A DNA stretch of 64,000 nucleotides from Piromyces finnis. Its lineage: Eukaryota > Neocallimastigomycota > Neocallimastigomycetes > Neocallimastigales > Neocallimastigaceae. A program made the position numbers and the translations under genes. Positions within the stretch are counted from its first letter, which is position 1; every line of letters begins with the position of its first letter. The stretch lies in assembly GCA_002104945.1 (NCBI GenBank), contig MCFH01000007.1, positions 1,040,001 to 1,104,000 of the forward strand. The letters are read 5' to 3'. Shown piece after piece: positions 19,811 to 33,186 of this stretch. The notes below the pieces were generated by a model that saw only the letters and a program-made list of their open reading frames with translations, searched no databases and was not told where the DNA came from.

Positions 19811-20230
19811 TCAATGATGAAAAAATTGTTCATCATATCCGTAACATGGACAGACAGGAGAGCAGTAAGGAGTAACTTTATTACTGGCAATAGCGATTCT
19901 GGTAGTTTTTTCATAACCGCAATGAATACGAATAATCCAAGTAATTCCTAAATTTAAGTGAAGTTCGTTGAGACCGATATGCATTTGGCGATTTGAATTA
20001 AGGAAGTTGCTGTTAGTATTTCTGAGGGCTTTACTTCTATTATTTAGACTATTATTATTCCAATAATGTTCTCTAATATCTTTAGTACTTTTAATATTTA
20101 TTTTCATAAGTTTCTTATGTAGTGAACAAGATTCTTTGGCCCAAGAGTAATGAGACATGAGAGGAATAGATCGGACGAGATCTTTAATAATACAATTTGA
20201 TTTTCTCCATTTTACAACAAAGCATTTCAC
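19811..20230 (-). pseudogene. Relic fragment of non-LTR retrotransposon ORF
   Basis: A 139-aa open stretch clearly related to the longer element: it aligns with the region of the 20931-22823 ORF downstream of RT and ending at the zinc knuckle (KWRKSNCIIKDLV here against KWKNSNCIISHLV there; later P-x-C-P-C residues). The RT core is absent, the spacing is reduced and the knuckle cysteines are partly lost. Its sequence up to about 19800 may continue the relic. No function is expected. Confidence 0.75.
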
Positions 20231-20257
20231 TTGTTGAACAGCACAAATACCTGAAAG

Positions 20258-20332
20258 TACAGGTTTGCTTTACTGTTTTTTTAATTATTGACATTCTTAG
20301 TTATTGCTTTAAACCTTTTAAGCGTTTACCAT
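20258..20332 (-). mobile_element. Relic of LINE ORF C-terminal coding end
   Basis: The plus-strand string around 20260-20331 (gctttactg...tattgacattctta...gctttaaaccttttaa) parallels 20978-21050 in the long element, which encodes the last part of its ORF. It abuts the T run of the next copy at 20332. It is a separate, older fragment, because the adjacent 19811-20230 relic corresponds to a more upstream part of the ORF. Confidence 0.55.
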
Positions 20333-20590
20333 TTTTTTTTTTTTTTTTTTTTAACGGCATCAAATATTTTAAACTTTATTATTAATTTAATTAAAATTAT
20401 AATACATGCTATAAAAAATTAAAATTAAAAATAAAAAAAATATGTTTAAATAAACACAAATGAATAAAAATTGGGTATAATGTATTTTAGTAATTTTAAT
20501 TAAAGTAAGAAAGCCACGATTATACTAAAGTATAATAATTGTATTTGACTTCCAATGGGACACAGAGCCAAAGATCAAAATTTTGACAAT
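20332..20590 (-). mobile_element. Truncated LINE copy: 3' UTR with poly-A
   Basis: The T run 20332-20352 is the minus-strand poly-A tail. It is followed by about 235 bp nearly identical to 20691-20925, the 3' UTR of the long element, including shared blocks such as tgacttccaatgggacac. The copy ends near where the other copy's stop codon lies, so it is a severely 5'-truncated insertion, as expected from incomplete target-primed reverse transcription. The bases 20591-20655 are unassigned. Confidence 0.8.
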
Positions 20591-20651
20591 TGTTGGTTAA
20601 AATTTTGATATAAGGCATCATTATAGAGAAGTTACTCTGAAATAGTCAAAA

Positions 20652-20655
<4 letters not shown>

Positions 20656-20693
<38 letters not shown>

Positions 20694-22823
20694 GGCATCA
20701 AATATTTTAAACTTTATTATTAATTTAATTAAAATTTTAATACATGTAATATAAAAAATTAAAAATAAAATAAAAATAAAAAAAATATGTTTAAATAAAC
20801 ACAAGTGAATAAAAATTGGGTATAATGTATTCTAGTAATTTTAATTAAAGTAAGAAAGCCACTATCATACTAAAGTATAATAAATGTATTTGACTTCCAA
20901 TGGGACACCGAGCCAAAGATCGAAATTTTGTCATGGAACAAAATTATGATCTCCATTGGTTGCGCTGGCCCTCCTGGCCTGTCTTACTGTTTCTTCAGTA
21001 TTGACGCTCTTGGATGTTGCTTCAAACCTTTTGAACATTGACCATTGCTGGCCAATAGCAAAAGGCATGATTTTGGTTAGAAGTTCCGCGGTTACCGTCA
21101 AGAATGGTGTTCCTTCGTTAGTACCAGAATGAATCTGACGCTTACAAAGTTCTTTCCATTCCCTTGAATTGTAATTAATATTGTTAAAACTTCTTCCCCC
21201 AAGAAGGAATTTAAATATTTTACTGCACACACTAGAATAATCATACACATTAATATTCACCGGATTATTAGAACTATTACTATCATTAACTAAATTACTA
21301 TCTAAATTAGAATTATTATCTTCACTATTGCTATCATTACTAATATTATTATTTCTATTATTGTTATTATTACTATTGTTATTATTACTATTGTTATTAT
21401 TACTATTGTTATTATTACTATTGTTACTATTACTATTGTTATTACTACTATTGTTACTATTACTATTAATGTTATTACTATCTCTACTGATATTATCAAT
21501 TTCATTATTATTGATAGGACTATTGGAATTACGTTGACTGAAAAAATTTAATAGCTGGACTATGGAATCATAATGTTTAATACGGATATCTCTAAATGTT
21601 GGACAATCTAATAACCAATGTTTAATACTTTGATCTCCACACTTGCAACATGGACAGTAGTTAGGAAAAACTGGATCAACAAATTTGGCAGCTTTGGCAA
21701 CTCTAACATCCAACTTGTATCCGCTTCTTGCTTTCAATAGCCAGTAGAAGCCATAGGCAAACTCTGGGTACTCATAACATAATTTAATAAAATCTTTAGT
21801 TTCAATAAATTTATTATCATCATAATATTGCGCTTTGATTGAATTCCCTTTGAGATCTTTCCAATAAAAGTTTTTAACTGCTTTAACATCTCCATGTTTC
21901 TTTAGTTTTTTATCAAGTGTCCTACTTGATTTGCACCACGTGTATTTTCTAAATTTAGGAATGTAATTGACAAGGTGTGAGATAATACAATTTGAGTTTT
22001 TCCATTTGTTAAAACATCTAACCTGAGCTAAAGCACATTTGGCTGACAATGGAGGAATATTCAAATCTTTTGAGATAGAGTATAAAGATATAAACGATAC
22101 AGCTTTATGAACTCCGGCAACCCATCGTAATCCTTTGTTAACATGCTTCTGAGCAATCCTAGACCTAGCTTTGTTGGATCCAAGTAATGGTGCAAAGTAT
22201 GAAACTCTGCTAATCACTTGTGAGTTAAGTACTAGCTTTTTGAAGGGAATAGGAATATTAGGATTTCTTAAGAATTTACTGACTGAAAAAAGTCCTTTCA
22301 AAACCTTGTTATTAAGAGCTTTAATTACTGGTTTAAGGGACAGATTCTTATCAAATGGAACACCAAGATAAGTATAGCAATCAGTAGTTGGAATGGGTTG
22401 TCCTGCTAAGTAAAATGTTGGATCTCTCTTGTTCTGATTTTCTATTGATTCAGGACGAATCACCATCGTTGAACATTTCTGGATACCAAATTCCATTTCA
22501 TTATACAATGCCCATTCATTAACTCTTCTAAGCATCTTTTTTAAGCATCCTCTTGTTGGAGCACAAATAACTATATCATCTGCAAAAAGTCCACCACAGC
22601 ATCGAGTGTCACCTAAACTGACTCCAAGATCTTCGCACTCTTTAAATATATCATTAATAAAGAGATTAAAGAGAATAGACGAAAGTGGGCAACCTTGACG
22701 GACTCCTTTCTTCACATCAAAAGATTTCGAGAATTGTCCATCTAATTTGACATTAGCCTTAGATGTTAAATATATATTTTTGATGAATTGTAAACTCTTA
22801 CCTCGGATTCCTAAACAAGTCAA
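20656..22823 (-). mobile_element. Non-LTR retrotransposon (LINE), 5'-truncated
   Basis: The longest copy of the family. The poly-A tail is the 35-T run 20656-20690 on the plus strand, followed by the 3' UTR to 20930 and the RT-containing ORF to 22823. The 5' part (endonuclease and the first RT motifs) is missing, so the copy is dead or non-autonomous as it stands. I did not identify target-site duplications. Confidence 0.85.
20931..22823 (-). CDS. Partial LINE reverse transcriptase with zinc knuckle
   Basis: A 630-aa open frame that begins inside the RT domain. Seen: the VRQGCPLSSILFNLFIND block (about residues 41-58), the catalytic F-A-D-D box (residues 80-83), the thumb region, and a C-x-C-C/H-type zinc-binding motif near residues 383-402 (CPCCKCGDQSIKHWLLDC). 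These are typical of LINE ORF2 proteins ending in a zf-RVT domain. An Asn/Ser-rich repeat (about residues 440-520; DNA 21300-21500) sits after the knuckle. The N-terminal endonuclease and early RT motifs are absent, and the first Met is internal to the domain, not a real start. The frame is intact over 1.9 kb, suggesting a fairly recent insertion. Older fragments of the same family surround it. Confidence 0.85.
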   Translation of the reverse strand: MTCLGIRGKSLQFIKNIYLTSKANVKLDGQFSKSFDVKKGVRQGCPLSSILFNLFINDIFKECEDLGVSLGDTRCCGGLFADDIVICAPTRGCLKKMLRRVNEWALYNEMEFGIQKCSTMVIRPESIENQNKRDPTFYLAGQPIPTTDCYTYLGVPFDKNLSLKPVIKALNNKVLKGLFSVSKFLRNPNIPIPFKKLVLNSQVISRVSYFAPLLGSNKARSRIAQKHVNKGLRWVAGVHKAVSFISLYSISKDLNIPPLSAKCALAQVRCFNKWKNSNCIISHLVNYIPKFRKYTWCKSSRTLDKKLKKHGDVKAVKNFYWKDLKGNSIKAQYYDDNKFIETKDFIKLCYEYPEFAYGFYWLLKARSGYKLDVRVAKAAKFVDPVFPNYCPCCKCGDQSIKHWLLDCPTFRDIRIKHYDSIVQLLNFFSQRNSNSPINNNEIDNISRDSNNINSNSNNSSNNNSNSNNSNNNNSNNNNSNNNNSNNNNNRNNNISNDSNSEDNNSNLDSNLVNDSNSSNNPVNINVYDYSSVCSKIFKFLLGGRSFNNINYNSREWKELCKRQIHSGTNEGTPFLTVTAELLTKIMPFAIGQQWSMFKRFEATSKSVNTEETVRQARRASATNGDHNFVP

Positions 22824-22960
22824 AAATGATGATCCTTCATGAATGCCCTGTTTAATTTGACACTTACAAAGCTCCCTCTATTCCTTTGAAATTTTTTTTT
22901 TTAATGTTCAATTAATGGTGCAAAATATGAAACTCTTCTAATAACCAGTTTCCTTGAATT
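22824..22960 (-). mobile_element. Two scrambled LINE ORF fragments upstream
   Basis: Bases about 22832-22888 resemble 21113-21170 of the long ORF (ccttc...tgaat...gacacttacaaagct), and about 22912-22950 resemble 22185-22215 (aatggtgcaaa.tatgaaactct). They are adjacent here but 1 kb apart in the element, so this is a deleted or composite older copy next to the break point of the long copy. Confidence 0.6.
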
Positions 22961-23277
22961 ATTTTCTGTATTAAATTTTTTTTTCAAAAGAATAATACAC
23001 ATTTATACTTTAATTACTAACAATTATAAACAACTTCACTTTTAAACTATACAATTATTAAAAGAAATTATTATTTCATCTCTATTTTAATATAATAGTA
23101 TAAATAAATTTAAACTTCATCCTTTAAAAAAAATTTAAATAATCTGAAAAATAACATTTATTACTTCAACCACTTTTATAAACACTATACTTCTATAAAA
23201 TACACATTTTTCAATTTTTTGTTTTATACCGATTTTCTAACATTTCTTTATTTGAACTTATATAATCTACATTATGC
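22961..23277. other. 3' flank of P0 gene
   Basis: AT-rich, about 317 bp between the LINE cluster and the P0 stop codon; it should contain the P0 3' UTR and poly-A signals. No gene seen. Confidence 0.5.
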
Positions 23278-24216
23278 TTAGTCGAAAAGACCGAAACCCA
23301 TATCACTGTCGGATTCTTCTTCTTCTTCTTCTTCAGCAGCGGCAGCAGCACCAGTTTCTTCAGTGGTGGCGGCAGCAGCACTAGCAGCTTGAAGGGAGGC
23401 AAGAGCTTCTGGGTTGTCAAGAAGTTCCTTAAGTTCCTTAACACTTTCAAGACAGTAGTCAGAAACAAGAGAAATAGCAATAAGGTTCTTGTAACCGTTA
23501 GCTAAACTGTGTGGAACAGAAGCAACAGTTGGGTAGCTGATTTCTAAGGAAAGAGCAGCAATGTTCTTAATACCGTTAACAAGATTTTCAATTAAATCTT
23601 CATCAGTAATATCAAGAACTTCTGGGGTGAAGACATTACCGTTATCGTAAATGTGTTCAACAGTAAGACCGTAAGTGAATGGAGAAATGTTTAACTTGTT
23701 AAGTAAAGTGGCTTCAGATGGACCGACCTTTTCACCGACCTTGACAAGGTGAACTTCGTTAACAATTTCAATAGTACCACGGGAAATCTTAGTTGGAATA
23801 CCAAGAGCTTGGAAGAAAGAAGTTTGACCTGGTTCCATACCGGTGTTACCTGGTGGAACGTAGACATCAACTGGGGCAATAGCACCAGCTCTAGCTGGGG
23901 CTTGGACACGATTGGCCTTAACAGCATCACGGATTTCCTTAAGATCTTCGTTGGTGAAAACGAAACCAATGTTACCCTTAACAATTGGAAGAAGCTTTTC
24001 GAAATCTGGGTGATCAGCAAGAATGTTTCTGATGGCTTTTCTGACCATAGTGTTCTTACCCATAAGAATGACAGCTCTACCACGAAGTTCCTTACGGACT
24101 TGGTGCATTTGGTTAGAACCAACGTTATCAACGTTAACAACGAAGATAGTGTTGTATTCCTTAAGAAGCTTTTCTAACTTAACGAAGTATTCGGCTTTAG
24201 CGTCTCCCTTTGACAT
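23278..24216 (-). CDS. RPLP0: 60S acidic ribosomal protein P0 (uL10)
   Basis: Single-exon 312-aa protein of normal length for the family. P0 anchors the P1/P2 stalk on the large ribosomal subunit and recruits GTPase translation factors. Seen: the N-terminal rRNA-binding L10 domain ([18 protein letters not shown] near residues 46-63), the middle insertion domain with [12 protein letters not shown], an Ala-rich hinge, and the invariant acidic C-terminus ending [11 protein letters not shown], which binds EF2. The start fits the conserved N-terminus. Base composition is strikingly less AT-rich than its surroundings, with regular use of C- and G-ending codons, as expected for a very highly expressed gene. 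It is intronless in a window where most genes have many introns. It is divergent to the SPAG1-like gene. Confidence 0.97.
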   Translation of the reverse strand: MSKGDAKAEYFVKLEKLLKEYNTIFVVNVDNVGSNQMHQVRKELRGRAVILMGKNTMVRKAIRNILADHPDFEKLLPIVKGNIGFVFTNEDLKEIRDAVKANRVQAPARAGAIAPVDVYVPPGNTGMEPGQTSFFQALGIPTKISRGTIEIVNEVHLVKVGEKVGPSEATLLNKLNISPFTYGLTVEHIYDNGNVFTPEVLDITDEDLIENLVNGIKNIAALSLEISYPTVASVPHSLANGYKNLIAISLVSDYCLESVKELKELLDNPEALASLQAASAAAATTEETGAAAAAEEEEEEESDSDMGFGLFD

Positions 24217-24763
24217 CTTGGATTAAATTGCAGTGTGCAAGGGGTTTCCTTGTTATTAAATAGGTGTTTTCAAGACTAAAATCTATTAAATATTAATAAT
24301 TAAACATTTTAATATATATAAATTTTCATTAACTCATCCATTAATCACCAAATAATTTATGAAAAAATAAACTTAAAATCATCATATATTTACCGTTATA
24401 AAACGACTATTTTGAGAAGGATTGTTAATGTTCCCAAAAATATTTTTAATTTATAGTTTTTTTATCCAATCATAACTCGAAAAAATCATTAACTTAACAA
24501 TTTATTGGCTGAACAAACATATATATATGTATCATTATCATATATATATGTAAATATATGTATGAAACGTGATAAACTTTAGATATTGAAAATTATAATT
24601 AAAAAATTTTAATTGCGGAGTTTAATTTTTTAATAATATTAATAAATAAAGTTTCCACACATTTAAAAAAATAATTTTAATTATTTTTTTTGAAATTATT
24701 GCTGTTGATATTAAAGAAATATTTTTTAATAAAATATATGCTAATAAAGGAAAAATAAATAAG
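24217..24763. promoter_or_regulatory. Divergent promoter region, P0 / SPAG1-like
   Basis: A 547-bp gap between two genes transcribed away from each other, so it should hold both promoters. Immediately upstream of the P0 ATG (24217-24250) is a small GC-richer patch (tgcaaggggtttcct on the plus strand), otherwise rare in intergenic DNA here. I cannot name specific factor sites. Confidence 0.45.
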
Positions 24764-27505
24764 ATGATAAATACGAAAGATATAAGAGCGTTCACAAAAC
24801 AAATATTAAATGAAGACGATGATTATGAAAACTTAAATGATTATGATGTTAATCACTTAGATTATCGATATATTGAAAAATGCTCTGATATTAAAGAACT
24901 AAAAAAATTACTTAAGATTTTAAAGTATGTTAATAAAATAAATCATCAAATTTTATTTTTATTATAAAAAAATATATAAAATATAATAATTTGGATAATT
25001 ATTATATAAAATAGATCTGGAAAAGAAGGCTATTTTTTACAAATGGAGGATGCCATACAAAAAAAACTTGAAGAATTAGATCCTTCACTTAAAAAGTATT
25101 GCTAAAATTTTGTATATATAATTGTATTTCTGAATTGCTAATAATATATTATTATCCTATAGAAAACCGCTTCCAAAAAAAGAAGACATTGCTAATGAAT
25201 TAAATGTATATACTATATATAAAAGCATTAATAAATCAATATGATTAAAATATGTTATTAACTTTTTAATATATAAATTCATATCTAAAAAAAGGATTGG
25301 GTTAATATGCTAAAAAAAAAGGATAACAGTTTAAAAAATAATAATAAAGCGATTTTTACTAACAAAAGTAGTGAAAAAATATTAACTACTGAAATAACAT
25401 TTAATACAGAAGAACCAGTTGAAAATATTACAAATAAAAACGAAAAAACTAATACATATAAAAATATTTCCAATTATGAAAGAATCAAATCTACTGATTA
25501 TAGAAAATGGGATCTTTATAATGTTGATGAAGAAATAAAAAAAATAGATTATACAAATGAAGTTGATAAAAATGACAAAAAAGGCAGTGAATACTGTACT
25601 GAAAAAAAAAACAAAATTGAAAATTACACAAGAAGATTGAATAAAGAAAAACATATTCCTGCTGTTTCTGATGATGATATAAAGCAAAGAAATACAGAAG
25701 AATTAAGAGCATTAGCTGAAATTGAAAAAAATAAAGGAAATGATTGTTATAAAAGCAAAGATTATGAAGAAGCTGTAATGATTTATTTATAAAACTTTTA
25801 AATTTAAATTTAAAATTATTTTCTAAAAAAACTGCTTAATATATAGTTAATTTATTATACTAGAAGTTTAGATTTACTAGAAATGCCTAATATATATACT
25901 AACAGAGCCTTAGTTAATCTTAAATTATCTCGTTTTGCAGAAGCAGAAAATGATGCTACTGGTAAATTAACTAAATGTTTTTTTTTTTTTTTTTTTTTTT
26001 TTTTTTGAATATAAAATATAAATTGTAAAAGGGAAATTAATGAATCATATAAATAAACATATATAAAAATAGAGGCCTTAAGAATGAATGATTCAAGATT
26101 TAATTTTAAAGCATATTTAAGAAGAGGTGAATCATATTCTCGTAGAGCAAGATATCGTGAAGCCATTAACGACTTTTCAGAAGCTTTAAAATTAGAACCA
26201 AATAATAAAGAAGCTGAAAATTTTCTTATTAAAGCACAACAAAATTATCTTGAAGTTGAAGGTGAATTAGCTGAAAAACTAGATGTTCAAATTAAAGAAG
26301 TGAAAAAGCAATCTAAATCTAAAAAGAAAATGATAATCAAAGAAGTTGATGAAATTAAAGATGAAGATATATTACTAAATACCAAAAAAGTTTTAGTTCA
26401 TAATGATAATGTAAAAGATAATAATATAAGCAATGAAACCAACATAGACGGAAACAATAAAAATAATTCAATAAAAGTTATAACAACTGAAAAAGAAAAT
26501 GATGAAAATTCATCAAATATTCTAATTGAAAATGCTAATAATACTGAAAAATTTTCGCCTAAAGATAATAATAAAAAACAAATTATTGAAATAAATAATA
26601 TTAATCTCAGTAATAGTAATAATAATAAAAAACAAGACATATTACTAAAAAATGAATCTTTAAATAATAATGAATTAATTAATATTGCAAAAGATAGAGC
26701 AGAACTTATTAGTGATAATAGCAATAATAATATTGACAAAAACGAAAATACTAATAATAATAATTTAAATAGAATAATAAACATAGCAGATATTAATATA
26801 TTAAGTGAAGAAGAAGATGAGGAAAGTTCCATTTATAATAATGAATCTGACGATGATGATGATAGTACTCAAATTTATAATAAAATGAAATCCAATGATA
26901 ATAAAAAAAGTAAAATGAAATCATATATTGATTCATTAAAATTTTATAATGAGTATGATGATGAAAACGAAGATATGAATAATTTTAATGAAGAAGAAGT
27001 TCGTCAAAAATTAGAAAAGTTAAATGAACTTAAACAATATATGAAGAATAAATTTGATTTACTAAAAAATTATGACAATGATAGTGATATTGAAGAAAAT
27101 GATGATATACTTATTTTAGATGATGAGGAGGAAGAAGAGGAAGAAATAAATAATAATTTCTGTATTGAATCAGATAATGAAGAAATAAATTTTATGGAAT
27201 TTTTAAAAGCAAAGGAAAAGGAAAGAAGAGAATTATATGAAAAAACAATGAATAGTGATAATAAAAATAATTATTTTAATAATGATAACATAAGGAATAT
27301 AGAAATAGATAATGATAACTTTGATAGTATTTATAACAGTGATAATGATGAAATATTAAATATAATAAATAATCAATTAAAAGGTGGTAGTATTAATAAC
27401 GATGAAAACAAATATATAAAAATGCTATTAAAAAATAAAAGACAATATGATCCATTAGGTTCAGACAATAGTGATTTTGAAAATTATGATTTTGACAGTG
27501 ATTAG
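24764..27505 (+). CDS. SPAG1: SPAG1-like TPR protein, dynein-arm assembly factor
   Basis: Six exons: 24764-24924, 25015-25095, 25163-25205, 25295-25774, 25847-25961, 26073-27505; 770 aa. The N-terminus matches SPAG1: LDYRYIEKCSDIKELKKLL, then SGKEGYF, a DWV block at the exon 4 start, and KWDLYNVDEEIKKIDY, the counterpart of the SPAG1 EWDKFDVEKE motif. TPR helices follow (about residues 231-345), beginning ALAEIEKNKGNDCYKSKDYEEA and including YTNRALVNLKLSRFAEAENDA and AYLRRGESYSRRARYREAI. SPAG1 acts in the cytoplasm with HSP70/90 and R2TP-type co-chaperones to preassemble axonemal dynein arms. The last 400 residues are an Asn/Asp/Glu-rich low-complexity tail. I see only one TPR block and no RPAP3-like C-terminal domain, so it is shorter in domain content than vertebrate SPAG1. 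Other dynein-assembly TPR proteins (for example TTC12) are less likely. Confidence 0.82.
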
Positions 27506-27978
27506 CATAGTTAAAATTTATTCGCATAATAATTCAAACTATTAAATAATTAATATAAAATATATTACATTATAATATATTTTAATTTACGTATGTTTTT
27601 ATATTTTTATTTAGTTAAAAATATATTTATTTTAATTTCTTACTCTATTAAATTAATAATAATTTATCAGAATAAAAAAAAATTATATATATATAATAAT
27701 ATATATAATTTTTCATGTATTATAATTATAAATTAATAAAGAATATTTAAAAATTATTAATAATTTAAAAATTTTAAATTTATTTGTATTAATCCCATTT
27801 TCATTACTATTCGTTTTAAATATAATTAATATTAATAATATATACATTTATGAATATTTCATCAACTACGCATATTAATTTTTAAATTATCATACGATTT
27901 TACTATTAAATTATATATATATATATAATCTGTTAATAGGTATATTAATTTAATTTTTGTGTTTTATTAATAATTTAA
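27506..27978. other. Convergent 3' region between SPAG1-like and POLE2
   Basis: About 470 bp of A/T-rich DNA between two stop codons of converging genes; it holds both 3' UTRs. Nothing else seen. Confidence 0.5.
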
Positions 27979-30601
<2,623 letters not shown>

Positions 30602-31500
30602 ATGAAATTGCTATTAAAAAAAATAAAAAGTAAAATATGGAAATTTATTAATAATAATAAATTATTTTTATTTTTTTATTATTTTTTTCTGAAGAGAATA
30701 TTAATTTGGTTAGTATAGTAAAATTATAATTTTATTTTAATTTTTTTTTAACTTATATATACTTCTTATATATCTTATATATTATATATTAAAAAATAAA
30801 TTAAAATAAAAATATAAATCTATAATTTTTTTTTTGATATTTTTTTCTTTTATTTTTTATTGTAAAGAAAAAAGGAAATAATATAAATCGTTTTTGAAAA
30901 AAAAAAAAAAAAAAAATTATATTTCATTATATAATACATTCAATTTTATATATATATAATTATTATTTTTTTAAAATATAATATATACATAAATGAATTA
31001 TTTTTCGAAACATTTAAAATTAAATCCTTTATTTACTCAATTTCTTTTTATTTATTGTTTTATTTTATAATAAAACATAATTTATTTAATAAATTAAACC
31101 TAGTATTCCTTAGTTAGTTGTTATTGGAAATATTTTTAAAGTAAAAATAAATTATGCAAATATATTTATAACAATATAAATTACTACAAATTAATTTATT
31201 CAATAAAACAAGGTTATAACTAATAATTATATATAAATATTTATATTTTAAAATATAATAATATAATAATAAAATAAGAATAATAAGAATAATAAAAAAG
31301 ATATAAATTTATTTGGTAATTATTTATAAAAAGGAAAATGACTAAATATGTCGATTTCAAAAGCAAGTTAATACCTTTATAACTTAAATTAAACTTATAT
31401 ATTAATATATTAATATAATATTTCATTATTAAATCATTAAGACCTCCAAAATAAATAATAAAATAAAGAAAATTCAAAATTTGTTGATATTAATAATAAT
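30602..31500. promoter_or_regulatory. Divergent promoter region, POLE2 / Myb-SANT gene
   Basis: About 900 bp between two divergent start codons, so both promoters should lie here. It is A/T-rich with poly-A (30898-30916) and poly-T runs. An ORF at 31241-31477 on the minus strand is almost all hydrophobic Asn/Ile/Tyr/Leu from A/T composition and is not supported. Confidence 0.45.
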
Positions 31501-32946
31501 ATGAATACAAATATTCAAAATTCTGTACTATCGACTGTTCAACCAGTAATAGAACTTGAATCTATGGATTTACATCAAAATTCAAAATGGACCGATACAG
31601 AAGTCAGAAAGATTTTAGATTATTTGTCAAATACAGAAAATTTTCAGAGATATTGTAAAGAAAAAAAAACAAAAACTTATAATAAACTTGCTGAAATATT
31701 GACAACAAAAAATAGTGCACAAATAAAAAATAAATTAAGTAGTTTAGAATCTTCATATAGAAGGATAAAAACGAAGTATCAAGATTTTCTTCAAAATTTT
31801 AATCCAAAGAATTCAGAACAAATTAGATTGTGCAAAGGTTCTTTTTTTTTTTTTTTTTTTTTTTCGATATAATGATATTTTAAATATATTTTATATTATT
31901 TACTCATATAATTTGTTTATTAAGATAATGTATTAAAAGAATTTCCCTTCTTTTTTAACATGGACGAAATATTTCATGTTAAACTTCACAATGTAAAATT
32001 GGATTCAATACCCTCCAGTTCAACAATTAGTAAAATTAGTAACTACAATACCCACAATAACAGCAATAACAATAATAATATAGAAGCGTTCGATTTAGCT
32101 TCGAATTCAACTAATAATTTATTAACATCACTTTTTGATATTGAATCATTACAAAAGCTAATAAAAAAAAATAATGAAAGTAATAAAATTAATGATAATA
32201 TAATTAATGTATCAAAACAAGAAAACGTAAAAGGTACTTATTTATTTTTTTATTTATAATATTAATAACTTATTTAGATTAGATATACTATTATATAAGA
32301 CTATTTTAATGTTATCTTTAAAATTATTTATTAATTTTTTTTTTTTTTTTTGCATACTCTAGATCTCTTATGTATTGATGATTCTTCTTCAAAACAAGTA
32401 TCTAACACTGATACATCGACATTAAGTAACTCGAATTTAAAGAATAGTTCAAAAAATAATAAAAAACGACAGTTATATGAAACTGATATACTAGAAATTA
32501 GCAACAGCACAAAAGAATTAATTAATGTGTTTAAAGAATCTGAAGAAAAACGTTTAAAACTTCAACGAGAATATGAAGAAAAAAGATTATTATTAAAAAA
32601 AATAATAGCTGAAAAGGAATGGGAAAATAAACTTGCAATTGAAAAAAAAAAATTAGAAATTCAAAAGCAACACAATTTAGATATGAGAGTATTAAGAGAA
32701 CGGGAATTAGATTTGGAAGAGTCAAAACAAAAAATTGAAAGAGAAAAGCTTGAATTAGAGAAGGTTCAAATCAATTTACAAATAAAATTATATGAAGAAA
32801 AATTAATCAATAGCTATCATAATAATAAGGATATAAATAGGGGTCTTAATTCAGCATTAGCAACTCTAAATAATTTAAATAATATTGGTTCTGTACAAGC
32901 TCTTCAAAATGGCAATAATTTAAAAATAGATAATCAAAAGAAATAA
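31501..32946 (+). CDS. Myb/SANT-like DNA-binding protein with coiled coil
   Basis: Three exons 31501-31837, 31925-32233, 32363-32946; 409 aa, all phases consistent. Residues about 29-100 look like a trihelix/Myb-SANT-like domain: KWTDTEVRKILDYL, then NFQRYCKEKKTKTYNKLA, then a third helix NSAQIKNKLSSLESSYRRIK, the usual arrangement of an aromatic-rich first helix and a recognition helix. The middle is Asn/Ser-rich; about residues 260-370 are a continuous charged coiled coil (ESEEKRLKLQREYEEKRLL). This N-terminal SANT plus C-terminal coiled coil layout is shared by trihelix-type transcription factors and by Myb-like proteins of Harbinger-type transposons. No transposase is nearby, so a nuclear DNA-binding or regulatory role is the simpler reading. 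I do not assign a family name. Confidence 0.72.
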
Positions 32947-33186
32947 AAAGAAATAGAAAAAATACTTATAAATAATATAATATAAATTTAATTTTTTTTT
33001 CTTTAATTTAAATATTAAAAAATTTTTAAAATATTTTATTATAAAATTTTGTATTAGAAACATTATTTCAATTAATATTAAACTAATCGATTATTAATGG
33101 GTTTTATATAATAGAATAGATATGATAAAGTGTATTGGTATATATTATAATAGTTAGTCTTTTGTATATTATATAATTTAATTATT

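Noticed and set aside
21328-21537. Plus-strand poly-Leu ORF
   Set aside because: Complement of the Asn/Ser repeat in the LINE ORF.
23691-24177. Long antisense and alternative-frame ORFs over P0
   Set aside because: Shadows of the less AT-rich P0 gene; the P0 frame is unambiguous and conserved.
25775-25860. Possible AT-AC (U12-type) intron in the SPAG1-like gene
   Set aside because: An ordinary GT..AG intron (25775-25846) gives an in-frame, family-consistent TPR, so no minor-class intron is needed.
25382-26832. Minus-strand ORFs opposite the SPAG1-like gene
   Set aside because: Hydrophobic or Ser/Leu-rich complements of Asn/Asp/Lys codons; no independent support.
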